Origin: Forsythia viridissima | Lineage: Eukaryota; Streptophyta; Magnoliopsida; Lamiales; Oleaceae | Length of the DNA stretch: 64,000 nucleotides | Assembly (NCBI GenBank): GCA_030279155.1 | Contig: CM059036.1 | Coordinates: 16,361,501-16,425,500 of the forward strand | Direction of reading: 5' to 3' | Shown: positions 48,709 through 60,966 of the stretch, in pieces | How the letters are laid out: every line of letters begins with the position of its first letter | Numbering within the stretch: position 1 is the first letter of the stretch | Notes under the pieces: generated by a model | Databases searched by the model: none | The model's input: only the letters and a program-made list of their open reading frames with translations | Told to the model about the DNA's origin: nothing | Position numbers and translations under genes: made by a program

Positions 48709-50190
48709 TTATTGATAATACCTACGCAAATGTTCAGCGTTCCACGGGCGAGGCTGTTGCTTAGCATCCAAGTCTTCAATGCAGTACGTGCCAGGGTACA
48801 CTTTCCTCGCGACCCGGTAAGGTCCTTCCCAATTGGGGCCTAGGGTCCCAACTCCTGGTTCTTTGGAGGAGGTGAACACTCTCCTTAATACCAGATCGCC
48901 GATGCGGAAGGACCGTTTCTTGACTTTCTTGTTGAAATACCTTACCATTTTCCTTTGGTAAGAGGCTAGCTTTACTTGAGAGCTGTCCCTTCGTTCTTGT
49001 AGGAGGTCCAGGCCAGCCCTCATGAGGTCATTGTTGTTGGCTTCGTTGAAGAGCAGTCGGCGAGGCGACGACACGCCAACTTCTACAGAGCTTACAGCCC
49101 CAGATCTGTATGCTATTGAAAAGAGAGTCTCTCCTGTTAGTGTTTTGGCTGTGATCCTGATCGCCCAGAGGACATGCAGGAGCTCATCGACCCAAGCACC
49201 CTTTGACGCCTCAAGCTTTTGCTTAAGAGTATATTTGATAGTTTTGTTATCAGCCTCCACCTGACTGTTGGCCTGAGGATGATGGGGGCTAGAAAAGTGT
49301 TTAACGATCCCCAGCTCCTCACATAGGTTCTTGATTTTCTTGTTGTCAAACTGTTTTCCATTATCGGAGACCAGAGAGTGAGGAATCCCAAATCGACATA
49401 TGATGTTCTTCCATATAAATTTGGAGGTGTTGGCTTCGGTGATTTTTACCATTGGTTCAACTTAGACCCATTTAGTGTAATAGTCGATGGCGACTAAGGC
49501 GTGGCAGGCGTTGCCCCTATCCCTAGGCATAGGGCCTATGAAATCTATCCTCCATTTGGTAAAGGGCCACAGGCTGGATACTGTGATAAGTTCTTGGTAG
49601 GGTTGACGCGGTATGGTAGCGAAGCGCTGACACTAGTCACATTTTCTTGAGTGATACAATGAATCTTTCTTTAACGAGGGCCAGAAGTATCCCTGTTTGA
49701 AGATCTTTTGTGCCAAGGCCAAACCCCCGGTGTGATTGCCACAAATTCCCTCGTGGACTTCTCTGAGGATGTAATCAGCTTCGTTCATCCCAACACACTT
49801 GAGGAGTGGTATGGACTAAACTTGTTTGTAGAAGACGTCGTCAGATAGCATGAAGTGTGCCGCCCTTCTCTTCGGTTTTCTAGCTTTTTCTTTATCTGTG
49901 GAGAGTGTTTGGTCTTTTAAAAATGCTAGGATGGGATCCATCCATGAGGTGGTCTCCTTGATCCACATCACTTCCGTGATGGCTTCTATGAAGGGCTTGC
50001 TAAGGTGTTCGATGGGGACCAGCTTAAGAAGTTTTGAGATACCAAGTCGGTGGTTTTACGGGAGCCATCGGGGTGTCTATTTCAGGTGTGCTAGCAAATT
50101 CTGCCACAAAATCTGCGAGGGCTTGCCCTTTGATGGACATTCTAGGTTTAAATACAATGTTGAACTGGCTTAATATGGTGTGTTTTGTAA
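48709..50190 (-). pseudogene. Tat-type Gypsy copy B: RNase H fragment and integrase
   Basis: Read on the minus strand, the piece opens with the RT/RNase H connection (KPRMSIKGQALADFVAEF) near 50150. It seems to lack most of the RNase H core, then gives the integrase zinc region (GICGNHTGG near 49735), the DDE core (FIGPMP, SDNGKQFDNKKI, HPQANSQVEADN) and the C-terminal chromatin-binding part to 48709. The last 247 codons form an intact frame, but earlier parts have stops. It belongs with the antisense ORF and the LTR to its left. Confidence 0.88.
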
Positions 50191-52933
50191 CTTTGGTCTG
50201 TCCATTACTTTGAGGGTGTTCCACTGAAGTTAACCAGTGCTCTATTTGATAGCTCTCGCAGAAGCTCTTGAAGTTATGGTTGTCAAAATACCTTTCATTA
50301 ACGTTGATTAACACTCTTGGTATTCCAAATTGCTATATGACATTTTTCTGTACAAAATCATGTATCTTCGTTTCCAGTGTTTGTGCTTCTACCCACTTAG
50401 TGAAGTAGTCAATTGCCACCAACATGAACTTTATTTTCTCGTGGTCGATAGAAATGAGGCCTAGTATTTCCATCTCCTATTGATTGAACTCTATAAATAA
50501 CGGCCAGAAATTCAGCTGACACAGATGAATGATGTTTCTGAACCTTTGATAGTTATCAAACTTCTTGACTAAATCTTGTGCATCTTGTTTCATCATAGGC
50601 TAGTCATAGCCTTATCTCAATGCTTTAAATGCTAAAGTGTTGACTTGTTAGTAGTTACTACATATTCCACTGTGGATTTCAATACCTCGTTGGCCGCTCT
50701 TGGTTGGAGGCATTTTAGGTAAGGTATTGAGAACCCTCTGTTGTAGTATCTTCCATCTATTATGGTGTGCATTTTCAATCTCTTGGATTCGACTGGGTCG
50801 TCTGGTAACGTGCCAGCGACTAGGCAGTTCAGAATTTGGTCAATCCAACTAAGCTCTATGTTTACCTCATTTACTTCAATCACACACACTATGCTAGATG
50901 GATTAAACATATACACACTTGTTGTCTGTGGTAGGTCTTCTAGGCTGGTGGAGGCTAGGCAAGAGAGTGCATCAACACATTCGTTTTTCCTTCACATGAC
51001 CTTTGTAACCTGGAATTTTGTGAACTTTTATTGCAAGTAACTGCCATACGGGCTTCCTTGGCCTCATATTCCTTGGTCATCTGTCCTATCACCAATTTCA
51101 AATTAATATAGATTTCTATCGATGAGATTTCCAATTGCAAGGCTAAGTTCAACTCGACGATCACGACCTCATACTCTACATTATTATTCGTCGTAGGGAA
51201 TTCAAAGTAGAGTGAATATTCAAGATCTTCTGTATTTGGTCCCAAAATTATAATACCAGCCCCAAATCCTTCGTTGTTGGAAGAGCAGTCTACATAAAAT
51301 ACCCAATTTGCAGTCAAGGGTGGTCGGTGGAAAGATGAGTTCCGTAATAAAGTCAGCCTGAGCTTAGGCTTTGATAGCTGTTCTAGGCTTGAACTCAATA
51401 TGAAATTGGCTTAACTTGACTACCCATTTTATGAGACGTCTCGAAGTTTTTGGCCGGTGTAGTATCTGCCTGATGGGTTAGTCAGTCATGACTAGGATTT
51501 GGTGGGCCTGGAAATATGGTCTCAATTGTTGCGATGCCATCACAAGGGCTAAAATTAGTTGCTCGACCAAATTGTATCTAGTTTATCCTCATTTTAACAC
51601 TTGACTCATGTAATAGATGGGCTTCTATTTTTTTGAAAATATTTTACCAAAACTGGGCTTATAGCATGAGCTGATACTTCTATGTGAAGATTGAGTTGGT
51701 CACCCGGGTTGGGTCGAGTTAAAGTAACGGGATGTAGTAGTAACTATTTTAATAGACATAGTAATTCTTTGTAGCTTTCTGTCCATTCAAAATCTTTAGA
51801 TCCCACGATTGCCTTAAAAAAAGAGTGGCACTTGTTGGCTGCCTGCGACATGAAGTAATTCAAAGCTGCTACTCTTCCATTTAACCTCTAAATTTCTTTT
51901 TCGCTTGTAGAGCTATTCATGTCAATTATAGCCTAAATCTTGCCTGGGTTTTCTTAAACCTCTCATTAGGTGATCATGAAACTGATGAATTCTCCATCTC
52001 CTGATGTTTTGAATACACATTTGTATTCGGTTTAAACTTCAACTTGTGCTTGCAGGCTACTTCGAATACCTCTTGAAGATCACCTACATCATTAACAGCC
52101 TTTACTGTTTTCACCACTCTGTCATCCACATATGCCTCAACATAACAGCCTATGAGATTTCCAAAGATTTTGTTTACCATTCTCATGTAGGTAACACCGA
52201 CATTTTTAGCACGAAAGGCAGCAATATGGCCCCTAGTCGGTGATAAATAGATTTTTTCTTGGTCACAATCATCCATGGATGGTGAAACTTGGAGAAAGCA
52301 TCCAAAAAACCCAGTCATTCATTTTCAGAAGTGGAATCCACAAGGTGGTCTATGAAAAGAATGGGATAAGAGTCCTTTGGGGATGCCTTGTTTAAGTCTG
52401 TGTACTCTGCACACATTCTCTATTTCCTAGTGGATTTTTCGACCAAGACTACATTCGCCAACCAAGATATTGAAATTTACGGATAAAAACTACATCTATA
52501 AGTTTTTGTACTTCAGTTGCTATTGTTTGTTTTGGACCTAACTACCTTTTTTCGATTTCAAGGGCCTGACTCTAAGCAACACTCCCAACCTGTACTGAGC
52601 TACTTGCGTGTCAATCATGTCTATATCCTTAGGGCTCCAAGCGAAGAAATCAAGATTATTCATCTACTATTTCTAAAGGTTTTATACGTGTTTTTGGTTG
52701 TTCCAAATCAAAAACTATGACTGATCTGGTATTTTTGACCAGTATACTATCCCCATAACATCTTCTAGAAGAGTATTAATCATCCCGTACAACCCAATTC
52801 TCCAGCTGGTAGAAAATTTCATTGTCTGGTGATAGGTTGAGACAACAGCCCTGACAGAGTTTAATAGGGGCCGCAGATTGCTTTATTTTCCATAAGAGTC
52901 TCAACTACTTAAAACTTGGCCTTGGCGACTATG
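50191..52933 (-). pseudogene. Tat-type Gypsy copy A: RT, RNase H and integrase
   Basis: On the minus strand: connection after protease (52930-52600), RT with MDD-type region and YVEAYVDDRVVK (YVDD box, near 52130), RNase H (VFYVDCSSNNEGFGAGI near 51290), and integrase (YYNRGFSIPYLKCL near 50745; SVEHPQSNGQT near 50210), where it stops within the domain. Numerous stops and shifts are present. It joins copy B at about 50190. Its gag and protease lie at 59-60.4 kb, beyond the inserted Copia element 3. Confidence 0.85.
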
Positions 52934-52938
52934 CTGGT

Positions 52939-53562
52939 TGTTGGGCTGAATTTGTGATGCCAACAAGTTTATGGAGCAATGATGAAAATGGGTTTATCCC
53001 ATTAGGAGATGATCCATGATCCATTGCTTGATAAGTTACATCTCATGTTACAATTGGTACATTGACTGAAGACCCGGCCCAACTACTGAACAAAATTGAG
53101 ATGGCTAAGATCGTTGGATGAATTCTTGATCAATGGTTGGCAGCTCTGGTCTATATATGACTTGAAGTTGCCCTAATGCTCAGAATTACAATCCTCCATC
53201 TGAAAGAGAGAAAAATAGAGTTAGTGTTTCTTGTGTTGTGATTCATTTTGTCTTCTTCTTTGCTTTCTCTAAAACCTCTGATTTTGGAGTTCTTCTGCTT
53301 CTTCTTACTTTTTGATGAAGGTTTCTGAGTGATTGAATGAAGGGAGTAGTGTTGGTTGTGGTCTCTATTTTTTACCGATGTTCTGAGTTACTATAGCAAC
53401 TCGGTTTGTTCAGAGGGGTTTGTGGTTTTCGAGTTTGGGTTTGGTTCTTGAGGTTGTAGCTAATGGTACAATGTTCTGAGCCCTAAATCCGTTGGTGTAT
53501 ATACTACTACTCTGATCTTAGAACTTCGTTCTTGGTTTGTAAGAGGTTCTTGCATTTTAATA
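52939..53562 (+). repeat. 5' LTR of Copia element 3
   Basis: 624 bp, starting TGTTGGGCTGAA. The end reads TTTTAATA where the 3' copy keeps TTTTAACA. The AGTTATATA-type promoter part (TCTATATATGACTTG near 53150) is shared by both LTRs. Confidence 0.93.
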
Positions 53563-53563
53563 G

Positions 53564-53575
53564 TGGTATTAGAGC
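53564..53575 (+). promoter_or_regulatory. Primer binding site (TGGTATTAGAGC)
   Basis: One base from the canonical initiator tRNA-Met complement TGGTATCAGAGC; the C is replaced by T. Located 1 bp after the 5' LTR. Confidence 0.88.
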
Positions 53576-54288
53576 GTTAGTGGCCTTCTTGAAAACTATT
53601 TTTAAAAAAAAAAACCTTTTTTCTCTTTGAGTAAGAAGAATCATTTTCAAAATATGGTGTTTCTTTTTAACAGATTTGTGGTTTTTTGGTTTAGATCTGA
53701 AAGATCTTAACTGTTCTGCATTTTTGGTTTCCTTCGTGGTCTTCGCTTTAAAGATCTAAACAATAAAAACGCTCAAATTTGTGTGACAACTAAAAGATCC
53801 TTTTAGATTTATGCTATATTTTAGTTTACACACCTTACTTTCTGCACTTTTTTTCTTGGTGACTTCTTGGCTTACAAAGGTAAAATGGTGATCAAGTCTC
53901 CGATCACCACAATGGTTTGCACCCTCTAACTCTGTTGTTATAAAAATCTTGACTGCTCCTTGAATAGTTTGTTTTTGATTATGTTGCTCTGTTACTGAAC
54001 ATCATCTTTTCTGTCAAAGAAGTTTGTAAAAACCTACTGTCTCAACTTTGTGCCTTGACCTGGGAATGTAATTCTCATGGAATCCTAGTGAAACTGAGCA
54101 GTGATAGTCTTTCTCTTTATAGTCTTTGTAAATAGACTTAAATAAAATCTAATCAAATTTGATAAGTGTACTGAGTGTGCCTTACTTGATTATTTTTTGC
54201 TTTGTTAATATTCTGAGTTGCCCGAATAATAGTTTAATTCCCTGTTCTACTTTGCATGCTGCATTTCTTAGTGAATCTTTTTACTGTC

Positions 54289-55266
54289 ATGGAAAATACT
54301 AGTTTTGAACTTGGGGTTTTTACTAGAAAAGGGGATTTTCCTATATGGCAACAAAAGATGAGAGGGGTGTTAGTCCAACAGAAAGTAGCAAAAGCCATAA
54401 ATGGAACCTTTCCTGATACTATGACTGAAGATCAAAGAATTGAGGCAGATGAACTTGCCTACAGCTCCATAATTCTGCATCTTTCTGACCAAGTCCTAAG
54501 AAAAGTAAAAAAGTTAGATTCTATTCAACTTTTGTGGAAAAAGTTAGAAGAATTGTACTTAGTGAAATCCCTGCCAAATAAGCTTTTTCTATTAGAAAAG
54601 TTTTTTTGTTTTAAAATAGATTCCTCTAAAAATCTTGATGACAATCTTGATATCTTTAACAAATTAGTTCAAGATATCACCAATACTGGTGAGAAAGTAT
54701 CTGAAGAGTATAAAGCTTTTATTGTCTTAAATGTTATCCTTGAGGTCTATAGGGATGTTAAGACTGCCATTAAGTATGGCAGAGATACACTTACCCAAGA
54801 TATTGTTGTACATTTTTTAAGAAGTAAGGATTTAGAGCTGAAAACTGAAAAAGCTTATGGTAGTAGTTCAGAGTCTCTCTATGTTAGAGGTAGGTCTCAA
54901 AATAGGCAGAATGGGGGTTATGAGAGTCAGCAAAGTCAGGGTAGTAGTAATAATAGCAACTATAAGAAAAAGAACAAAGGGAGGTCTAGATCCAAGTCTA
55001 AGACTAGAGGTAATAAGTGTTATGGGTATGGTAAAACTGGCCATTTCATCAAAGATTGCTATAAAAGAAAGAATGAGCAAAAGGATAAAATGGCAGATGA
55101 AGGAAATGTAGTTGAACCAAAAGAAGTAAATACCGTAGGTGTCTATGTTGTCACTGAACCAGTCAGTGGGCACTCTTCTACCAATTATGCAGATAAAAGT
55201 GATCAAATTCAAGAATGGATCTTGGATTCTAGTTGTACTTTCCATATGACATTTAGAAAGCATTGA
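54289..55266 (+). pseudogene. Copia element 3 gag and protease start
   Basis: An open frame with likely start at ATG 54289 (MENTSFELGVF) encodes a Tork-type gag. It includes the LYLVKSLPNKLFLLEK block (near 54560-54600) and a Ser/Arg-rich part. The zinc knuckle reads CYGYGKTGHFIKDC, so the second Cys of the CCHC motif is lost. The protease site reads WILDSSC, where D-S/T-G is expected, and a TGA at 55264 ends the frame. These single changes look like G-to-A transitions. Leader 53576-54288 holds no other gene. Confidence 0.88.
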
Positions 55267-55305
55267 CTTCATAATTTTAAGAATGTTTCAAATGGGGAAG
55301 TTCTT

Positions 55306-58300
55306 ATGGGAAACAATGTGGTCTGTAAAATTGAGGAGAATGGAAATGTGACTTTAAGATTTGAAAATGGTTATATATGTACTCTTGAAAGAGTCAGATA
55401 TGTACCTGATCTCAATAGGAATTTAATTTCTGTAGGAGACTTAGATGGATTGGGAATGTGTGGTAAATTTGGAGATGGCATGTTAAAAGAAATCAAGGTG
55501 TCTCTTGTCATCTTCAAAGGGATCAAGAGAAATGGGATTTATGTAACTCAGGCTGAAATAGTTTCTCAGTGTAATAGTCTATTCTCTAGTGCTGAAGTTG
55601 AGTCCACTTTAAAGTGGCACAACAGGTTGGCACATATCAGTGAAAAAGGACTTCACATCTTGCAGAAACAAGGAGTTTTTGGTAAATATGTGATCTCTAA
55701 AGTCCCCTTTTGTGAACACTGTACTCTTGGCAAACACCACAAGCTTCACTTTAGCACACAAAAGCACAAAACCACTTCTATCCTAGAATATATCCACTCA
55801 GACTATGGGGTCCAGCCACTGTCCCTACGCAAGGAGGAAATAGATATTTTCTCTCCTTAATTGATGACTTCTCTAGAAAAGTTTGGATTTTCTTGTTAAA
55901 ACAGAAATCTGACACTTTTGAAAGGTTTAAAACCTGGAAAATTCTTATAGAAAACCAGACTGGAAAGAAGATTAAAATCTTTAGAATAGATAATGGCTTA
56001 GAATTTTGTAACTCTGATTTCAATCAGCTGTGTGATGAATGTAGTATTCTGAGACATAAATCTGTACCCTATACTCTCCAAAAAATGGGGTAGCTGAAAG
56101 AATGAATATGACTCTCTTAGATAAGATGAGATGTATGATGGTTAGTTAAGGCCTTCCAAAAGTCTTGTGGGGAGAAGCTGTAATGACAGCTTTATACATT
56201 ATCAATAGAACACCTTCAAGTGTTCTAGATGGCAAGACTCCAGAACAATTATGGTATGGAGAATTTCCTAACTATAGTCATCTTAAAATCTTTGGGTGTG
56301 CAGCCTATTCTCATCAATCTGTAGAAAAACTTGAAGCAAGGGCTCAAAAGTGTGTTTTTCTTGGTTATCCTGATGGTGTAAAAGGACATAGATTATGGGC
56401 AAAAGAAGTAAAGGGTTTTAAAATAATCACTAGTAGGGATGTGACTTTTAATGAGTTTAACATGCATTAACATGCATTGCATTGCTGATAAAGGCTCCGA
56501 TGAAAGTACCTCTAAAAATATCGATAGGTTTCAGGTGGAGACTGATTCTCCTTCTGATCTTAATCAGCATCAGAATGCTACAGCCTCTGAAGTTGATTCT
56601 AATGAGGATGATGAGGGTCACCCAGAAATGGAAGACATGACCCAAGAAACTCATCTCTCTGATCTTGATAATTACCAGTTGACAAGGGATAGGACTAAAA
56701 GGGATATTAAGGCTCCTTCAAGGTTTGATGATTTTGTTTATCTTGCTGTTATGTCCTATAATGATCTTATGTTTAAAGAACCAAACTCTTACAGTCAAGT
56801 TGTAAGTAGTAAATTTGCTAATAATTGGTATAGTGCTATGAAGAAATGGAGTCTTTAAACAAAAAATGTCACCTGGATACTAGTTCCAAAGCCAAAAGAT
56901 AAGTCTCTTGTAGACTCCAAATGGATTTTCAAAGTAAAAGAAGGAATTTCTAAAAAGGATTCTTTGAAATTTAAAGTCAAACTTGTGGCAAAAGGTTTTA
57001 CTAAAAAATATGGCATTGATTACAATGATATCTTTTCTCCTGTAGTTAAATATACTACTATCAGAATTCTTCTTGCATTAATTGCTCATCATGATTGGAA
57101 AATTGAATAAATGGATGTCAAAACTGCTTTTCTTCATGGTGATCTTGATGAAATCATTTAAATGACTCAACCTAAAGGTTTTGTTGATGCTTCTGAACCT
57201 GATAGTGTGTGTTTACTAAAGAAATCTTTGTATGGTCTTAAACAATCACCAAGACAATGGTATAAAATGTTTGATAACTTTGTATTAACTGTTGGTTTCA
57301 AATGAGTGCCTTTGATCATTGTTTATACCTAAAGAACAATAAAAATAATCTGGTGACTATTTATTTACTTTTTTATGTTGATGATATGTTATTGATTGGT
57401 TCTAATATGCATGACATAAATGAAATAAAGAAATCTGTATGTTCTGAATTTGATATGAAAGATTTGGGGCATAATAAAAGAATATTAGGAATTGATATTG
57501 AAAGGAAAATATCTAAACGTGTATTGCTGTTAAAGCAGTCTGCTTATATTGAAAAGGTTTTATCAAAGTTTTCTATGCATGATGCTAGAACCGTGTCTTT
57601 ACTTTTAGCAAGTCATTTTAAATTGGGTAAAGACCAATGTCCTATAGATGATTCATATATAAAACGTATGGAGAAAGTGCCTTATGCAAATGATGTGGGG
57701 AATGTCATGTACACAATGGTGTGTACAAGACCTAATGTTGCCCATGCCATAAGCACTCTCAGCAGGTTCATGGCCAATCCTAGTCCTGAACACTGGAAGC
57801 TCTGAAATGGTTATTAAGACACTTAAAAGGAACTTCTAATCTAGGATTAATCTATGGGAGGAGTAATTTTTACAGGTTTTGTTGATGCTGACTTTGCTGG
57901 TGATAAGGATAATAGAAAATCAACTACTGCTTATGTTTTTACATTGTGTGGTACTTGTATTAGTTTACAATTCCAACCCATTGTAGCCTTATCTACTACT
58001 GAATCTGAATATGTTGCACCAACTGAGGCAATTAAGAAAGGTTTGTGGTTAAAGGGATTGTTATCTAAAATAAATATGCTATCTAATCCTGTCGTAGTTT
58101 ACTATGATAGTCAAAGTGCAATACATTTGTGTAAGAATCCTGTCTTTCATGAACGCACAAAACAAATTGATGTTGAACTTTATTTTATTAGAGATAATAT
58201 TTCAAAAGAATCTATGTATCTTGAAAAGATACCATCCCAGTTTAATCCTTCTGACATGGGTACAAAGGTACTACCTCTAAACAAATTTCAATCTTATTTA

Positions 58301-58327
58301 AAGTTGTTGAACATTGATGCTGGTTAG
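55306..58327 (+). pseudogene. Copia element 3 pol (protease end, integrase, RT, RNase H)
   Basis: Order: end of protease, integrase zinc region (WHNRLAHIS; CEHCTLGKHH), integrase core with a frameshift near 55805, stops near 56090 and 56147, then RT (SLYGLKQSPRQWYK; FYVDDMLLIGS near 57375) and RNase H (STTESEYVAPTEA; YYDSQSAIHLCKNPVFHERT), ending NIDAG at 58327. Stops in RT include TAA near 57107 and 57160 and TGA near 57302. It is related to the first Copia relic of this window. Confidence 0.9.
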
Positions 58328-58401
58328 CTTTATCTGCAGGTGATTACCTTGATGAGAACTCGGTTACTGATAATATTATGAGGTTCTTCTATGTTGGCAT
58401 C

Positions 58402-58412
58402 AAGGTGGAGAT
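58402..58412 (+). promoter_or_regulatory. Polypurine tract of Copia element 3
   Basis: AAGGTGGAGAT directly precedes the 3' LTR, the standard position for the plus-strand primer. The corresponding tract of the first Copia relic is AGTGGAGGAT. Confidence 0.85.
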
Positions 58413-59037
58413 TGTTGGGCTGAATCTGTGACGCCAACAATTTCATGGGGCAATGATGAAAATGGGTTTAGCCCATTAGGAGATGATCCATGATCCATTG
58501 CCTGATAAGTTACACCTCATGTTACAGTTGGCCCATTGAATGAAGACCCGGCCCAACTGCTGAACAAACTTGAGATGGCTGAGACCGTTGGATGAATTCT
58601 TGATCAATGGCTAGTAGCTTTGGTATATATATGACTTGAAATTGCCCTAATGCTCATAATTACAATCCGTCGTCTGAAAGAGAGAGAAATAGAGTTAGTA
58701 TTTCTTGTGTTGTGATTCTTTTCGTCTTTTTATCTGCTTTCTCTAAAACCTCTGGTTTTAGAGTTCTTCTGCTTCTTCTTACCTTTCTGATGAAGGTTTC
58801 TGAGTGATTGAATGAAGTAAGTAGTGTTGGTTGTGGTCTCTGTTTCTGACCGCTGTTCTGAGTTTCTGTAGCAACTCGGTTTGTTCAAAAGAGTTTGTGG
58901 TTTTTCGGTTTAGGTCTGGTTCTTGAGGTTGTAGCTAAGGGTACAATGTTCTGAGCCCTAAATCCGTTGGTGTATATATTGTTATGCTGATCTTAGAACA
59001 TCGTTCTTGGTTTGTAAGAGGTTCTTGTATTTTAACA
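58413..59037 (+). repeat. 3' LTR of Copia element 3
   Basis: 625 bp from TGTTGGGCTGAATC to TTTTAACA, aligning over its full length with 52939-53562 with about 90 percent identity by eye. Followed directly by the target duplication CTGGT. Confidence 0.95.
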
Positions 59038-60420
59038 CTGGTCGGATATGTTCCAAATGTAATTGGTACCTCAAGAGTCACTTCTGGTATCATAGTAGGT
59101 CCGCCAAATCCTTGCAAAGGTATGGATACATGTCGAAATTGCTCAGGGTATATTTTCAAACTCACAAATGCCTCTCACTATAGTACGTTTGTTGCAATGC
59201 CGTTGTCGACTAAGACCTTTTTTACATCAAAAGCTACAATGTCCCCGACAATGACCAGGACATCGTCATGCGGGATAAATACCCTGATGAGGTCTTTGTC
59301 ATTAAAAGTCAAGTCCTGGATATACTAGGGTTTATTCATGGCAGAACTTGTACCACCCCAGCAAGCATAGGTTTTTTCAGCTAAGTTGGAGTCTCCTCCA
59401 ACTACTATTCTCTCGACGATTGCGTTAATTATTCCAGCCCAGAGTGGTGGGTCGTAAATCCCTTCATTAACATCTTCTTTTCCTTTGGCAGCTCTCACAA
59501 ACATTACTAGGTGCTTTCTTTTTCAGGAAGCGTTCGATCTCTTCTTTCAACTGCAAATAATCATCGGTATCATACCTGTGGTCCCTGTGATAGGAACAAT
59601 CTTATTACTCTTGTGAGAAGATGCTAGCATCTTCTGAGGCCATTCGAGTTTTCTCATTCTCTTTGTTTCCATTAGCACATTTGCGCTTGAAGTGCATAAG
59701 GGCATGAATCTAGTATCTCTTTTTCCTTTTACTTTTCCACGGCCACAGAAATCAATGTGGCCGCGGGGTCAGAGTGGTGCTTTTCTCTGTCATCCTTTGT
59801 CCCATGTTCATCGAGAGATTTTCTCTTGTTGGATTCTGGCTCTCTCATTTCTCTCTAGGTCTTTGTTATTATGAAAGCCTTGTGTACATTTATACACTTG
59901 TCTCCCAGTCTCAATAACTCTGTATCTATATACTTGTCTTCCTGTCTCAATAACTCATGCATAGAATCTAGTGGTTTTCTGACAAACACTTCTTGAATGA
60001 TCGAATGCCATTCATCATGGTCATCACTACGACTGACATTCGCAGATCTTTGATTCCCAGGTTGCTCAGTTAAATCATGATGTGAAGTCATTCAATGACT
60101 CGTCTTTTTCCTATAGCAATTGCACGAGTCCAATAGCAATCTTTTTTTGCTTCGTTTGCTACTGGCAGAGTAAGCAGCGAACTGCCTTGAAAAATCATCA
60201 AAAGTCTATATAGATTTGGTAGCAAAGTAGCCACCCAATCTCGTGCCTCACGTCTCACTACACAGAAAATCCTGACACATGATTGTATTTGACATCTCAT
60301 GTAGCTTTATCAGATCAACAAAGGTTCTCGAATGATACAACGGGTATATTTTTCCATCATACTTTTCAATGTTCAAATGCTCGAAGCCTTTCAATATGAA
60401 ATATCATGACTTTAGGTAAA
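59038..60420 (-). pseudogene. Tat-type Gypsy copy A: gag and protease
   Basis: On the minus strand from about 60400: gag matrix region (EHLNIEKYDGK), the Retrotrans_gag-like stretch (RIFCVVRREARDW, near 60260), a C-terminal gag part around 59700-59540 with broken frames, and the protease region (IPHDDVLVIVGD, then VLVDNGIATNVL, where D-N-G marks the active site) near 59280-59180. The protease end is at the Copia 3 insertion. It is the upstream part of the same copy as 50191-52933. No 5' LTR or primer site was found on its right. Confidence 0.75.
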
Positions 60421-60444
60421 AATGGATCATCCTCTAGGACCAAC

Positions 60445-60960
60445 TATATGCCTTTATCTTTCTTGTTGTGGCTGGGTAGGTTCTTACCCAGCCACCAGGC
60501 CTTTTGTGCTACCCGACCACGAGGTTGTTGTGGTCGAGTAGGGTGCTACCCCACCCAAAGGATTTTGCAATTAAGCGTGAGTCAGGTGTTACTATGCTGT
60601 GATGGGATTGATGGATGTTCTTTGAGTTCGAATTTTTTACGATTTGTTTTTGTTTCGGTGGAATCAGTTTGACATGCTGCGGTTTTACATATTAGTTGTA
60701 AAGACATAGGTAGACATTTTGAGCAAGTAGTTTCTTTGATTAAACCTGAATTTCTTTGAACTCTTTGCAGTGGAACTCGTCATTCGGATTTTCTTTTTTT
60801 CATGAAAAAATAGAAAAACAACTTTCTGCAATAGATTTATTTATCTGCCCATGGGTTTTCAAGAACGACCAATTATTGTCTAGTTTATTACTTGGTGTTC
60901 AATTATTGAGCTTTTTCCAGGATATATAGAGTTAACTTTCAGAGATTGCAGCAAAGAATT
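60445..60960. other. Spacer between Gypsy and pararetroviral DNA
   Basis: No gene recognised. A small hairpin (CGACCAC ... GTGGTCG, about 60515-60537) is the only structure noticed. The junctions of both neighbours must lie in or near this stretch. Confidence 0.45.
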
Positions 60961-60966
60961 TCAAGC

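Larger units (their letters stand above)
52939..59037 (+). mobile_element. Complete Copia (Tork-type) retrotransposon 3 nested in Gypsy copy A
   Basis: Two LTRs (52939-53562, 58413-59037) with TG...CA ends flank a primer site, gag, pol and a polypurine tract. The element is bounded by the exact 5-bp duplication CTGGT (52934-52938, 59038-59042). Removing it rejoins the Gypsy protease-RT frame, which confirms the insertion. The LTRs differ by eye at about 60 of 625 positions, mostly transitions, so the insertion is several million years old. All genes are damaged, so it is not autonomous now. Confidence 0.96.
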
